In this document: piece by piece, positions 62,541 to 64,000 of the stretch
How the letters are laid out: each line of letters begins with the position of its first letter
How positions within the stretch are numbered: position 1 is the first letter of the stretch
Translations under genes and position numbers: made by a program
Assembly: GCF_900094795.1 (NCBI RefSeq)
Contig: NZ_FMBC01000006.1
Coordinates: 1-64,000 of the forward strand
Direction of reading: 5' to 3'
Length of the DNA: 64,000 nucleotides
Source: Kosakonia oryziphila
GTDB taxonomy: Bacteria; Pseudomonadota; Gammaproteobacteria; Enterobacterales; Enterobacteriaceae
The notes under the pieces: generated by a model
Seen by the model: the letters and a program-made list of their open reading frames with translations, nothing else
What the model was told of the DNA's origin: nothing
The model's database searches: none

Positions 62541-64000
62541 CTATTTTGCCAGCCGTCGATACAACGTGCTGCGCGCAATGCCGAGTTTTTTCGCCGCAAG
62601 ACTCATATTCCCTTGTGCTTGTGCAATGGCGCTCTGTTCGTCGCTGGACCCTTGCGGCGCTGGCGCAACGCGGATTTCGCCGGGCAGGTCGGCGAGCTTG
62701 ATCTGATCGCCATCTTCTGCCAGCGCCATTAATACCCGTAGCTGGCTTAACAACTGACGCACATTGCCTGGCCATGGCCGATGCGCTAGCGTGCTCACTA
62801 CCTCATTGCTTAACGTTAAACCACGGCTGGCAGCGCCCAGTTCGTGCCATAATTTCTGGATAAACCCCTCTTTATGCTGCCATTCACGCAGGGGCGGAAT
62901 GCGCAGGTGAAACTCCTGAATGCGGTACAGCAGATCCTCGCGGAACGTGCCAGCCTGCACCCGTGCGGCCAGATCCTGATGCGTTGCACAGATCAAAGCA
63001 AAATGTACATCCCAACTGGTATTGGCACCCAGAGGCGTCACTTTTTTCTCCTGCAACACGCGCAACAGGCGGGTTTGCAGCGCCAGCGGCATATCACCGA
63101 TTTCATCAAGAAACAGCACACCGCCATCCGCTTCGCGGCATTTGCCGATATACCCTTTCGGGCTGGCGCCGGTAAAGGCGCCGGGAACATAGCCGAACAG
63201 CTCTGATTCAATCAGATGTTCGGGTAACGCGGCACAGTTGATGGCGACGAAATTTCCCGTATGCCACTGGCTGCGGCTGTACAGTTCGCGCGCCAGATAC
63301 TCTTTGCCACAGCCGGTTTCACCGGTAATACATAACGCAATCCCGGCATTCACAATGCGCAGCGCTTTCTCTTTTTCGATACCGTGATGATCTGTCTGCT
63401 GCACATTGGAGCGTCCGCTAAAACGGCGGGCTGGCAGCGTCTGGCGAGCATAGAAACGCTGATGATTACCGGTTTCCAGCACCGTTTCACCGGCGCGCAG
63501 CTCAAGGCCGGGAAACAACGCATCCAGCTCAAGTGCGCCAAAATGACCGCTGGTCAGAGCGAAAGCATCCATCGCCAGCTTATTGGCGCCGAGCAGTGTG
63601 CGATCGTCAAAAATCAGCAGCAATTCCTGCGCGGTGCCGAGGATTTTTTCATCATGGTGCAGGCTTAATAGCCAGCGATTAGCGCCCAGAGCGCTGGTGG
63701 CCCAGGCGTGCTCTATCTGGCATATCGTGCGGCGGATCAATGTGGCTGCATCGTGGCGCGGCGCCAGGGCCGGGGTGGAAAGATCAAGCACCCCGGCAAC
63801 CTGGCCGTCAGGACGAAATACCGGCGCGGCTGAGCAGAACAACCCGGCGTTACGGCTCAGATAGTGTTCGCCGCCTGCCACTTCACAATGCTGCTGGAGC
63901 GCCAGCGCGGTACCGATAGCATTAGTGCCGCGCGCATGTTCGCCCCACAGATTGCCGGGCGAAAGCGCATAACGCTGCGCTTTATGCAGAAAATCGCTGT
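62541..64000 (-). CDS. Sigma-54-dependent activator, AcoR-like (5' end outside the window)
   Basis: The frame runs off the window, so the N-terminus is missing. The visible part begins in a GAF-type sensor (G-T-N-A-I-G-T-A-L, C-S-A-A-P-V-F-R-P-D-G, V-L-D-L-S-T). A PAS-like stretch follows, then an AAA+ domain with G-E-T-G-C-G-K-E, the sigma-54 contact G-A-F-T-G-A and L-F-L-D-E-I-G-D-M-P, and a Fis-type helix-turn-helix at the C-terminus (L-A-A-K-K-L-G-I-A-R-S-T-L-Y-R). This is the AcoR/acetoin-regulator type. E. coli DhaR occupies a similar place but lacks the GAFTGA motif, so this is not DhaR. Target genes are probably beyond the right edge. Confidence 0.88.
   Translation of the reverse strand, partial: SDFLHKAQRYALSPGNLWGEHARGTNAIGTALALQQHCEVAGGEHYLSRNAGLFCSAAPVFRPDGQVAGVLDLSTPALAPRHDAATLIRRTICQIEHAWATSALGANRWLLSLHHDEKILGTAQELLLIFDDRTLLGANKLAMDAFALTSGHFGALELDALFPGLELRAGETVLETGNHQRFYARQTLPARRFSGRSNVQQTDHHGIEKEKALRIVNAGIALCITGETGCGKEYLARELYSRSQWHTGNFVAINCAALPEHLIESELFGYVPGAFTGASPKGYIGKCREADGGVLFLDEIGDMPLALQTRLLRVLQEKKVTPLGANTSWDVHFALICATHQDLAARVQAGTFREDLLYRIQEFHLRIPPLREWQHKEGFIQKLWHELGAASRGLTLSNEVVSTLAHRPWPGNVRQLLSQLRVLMALAEDGDQIKLADLPGEIRVAPAPQGSSDEQSAIAQAQGNMSLAAKKLGIARSTLYRRLAK

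Noticed and set aside
62541..64000. Assignment of the right-edge regulator as DhaR
   Set aside because: The position recalls dhaR of E. coli, but that protein lacks GAFTGA and differs in its sensor region. This one has GAFTGA and an AcoR-like GAF domain.
1..64000. CRISPR arrays, tRNA and rRNA genes
   Set aside because: No regularly spaced repeats, no cloverleaf-like tRNA sequences and no rRNA segments were seen on either strand by eye.

Overview
The window is chromosomal DNA of an enterobacterium close to Escherichia, Citrobacter, Enterobacter and Kosakonia. The left 11 kb has the E. coli K-12 gene order ycgB-dadA-dadX-cvrA-ldcA-emtA-ycgR-ymgE-treA, with proteins collinear with their E. coli counterparts. 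Species cannot be fixed from sequence alone. One end of an IS4-type insertion sequence lies at the left edge, just beyond the 3' end of ycgB.

Layout. (1) 1-345: partial IS4. (2) 368-11046: conserved core genes for D-alanine catabolism, K+/H+ antiport, murein recycling and turnover, the c-di-GMP flagellar brake and periplasmic trehalase. (3) 11047-12011: a long A+T-rich non-coding stretch. (4) 12012 to about 49157: a type VI secretion (T6SS) island occupying the place where E. coli K-12 has dhaKLM. (5) 49304-59330: an anaerobic fumarate-respiration module. (6) 59507-62355: a MurQ-like SIS protein and malate:quinone oxidoreductase. (7) 62541-64000: the 5'-truncated gene of an AcoR-type sigma-54 activator.

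The T6SS island encodes all core parts: membrane complex TssJ, TssL and TssM; baseplate TssK, TssE, TssF, TssG and TssA; sheath TssB and TssC; Hcp; ClpV; and VgrG. It also encodes the threonine-phosphorylation control set (PpkA, PppA, an FHA protein, TagF) and TagJ. It resembles the P. aeruginosa HSI-I composition. Variable cargo sits in two places. Around hcp are a frameshifted Rap1a/Tai-type immunity gene, a 219-aa hydrophobic protein with a small membrane partner, a convergent 69-aa membrane protein, and a 333-aa protein with a LysM-like N-terminus and a glycine-rich hydrophobic C-terminus followed by a membrane partner. Downstream of ppkA are a DcrB/Eag-like chaperone, VgrG, two membrane-anchored small proteins, and a DUF2169-pentapeptide / pentapeptide / DUF3540 / DUF4150 set. 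The island ends in a scar that joins a vgrG 5' fragment to a PAAR fragment.

The fumarate module combines a class I fumarase (FumB-like), a DASS-family dicarboxylate carrier, a cytoplasmic three-domain NADH:fumarate reductase, its flavin transferase ApbE, and a DcuS/DcuR two-component system. A perfect FNR palindrome lies in the divergent promoter region. The likely flow is malate or fumarate uptake, dehydration of malate to fumarate, and soluble NADH-dependent reduction to succinate, controlled by oxygen and C4-dicarboxylates.
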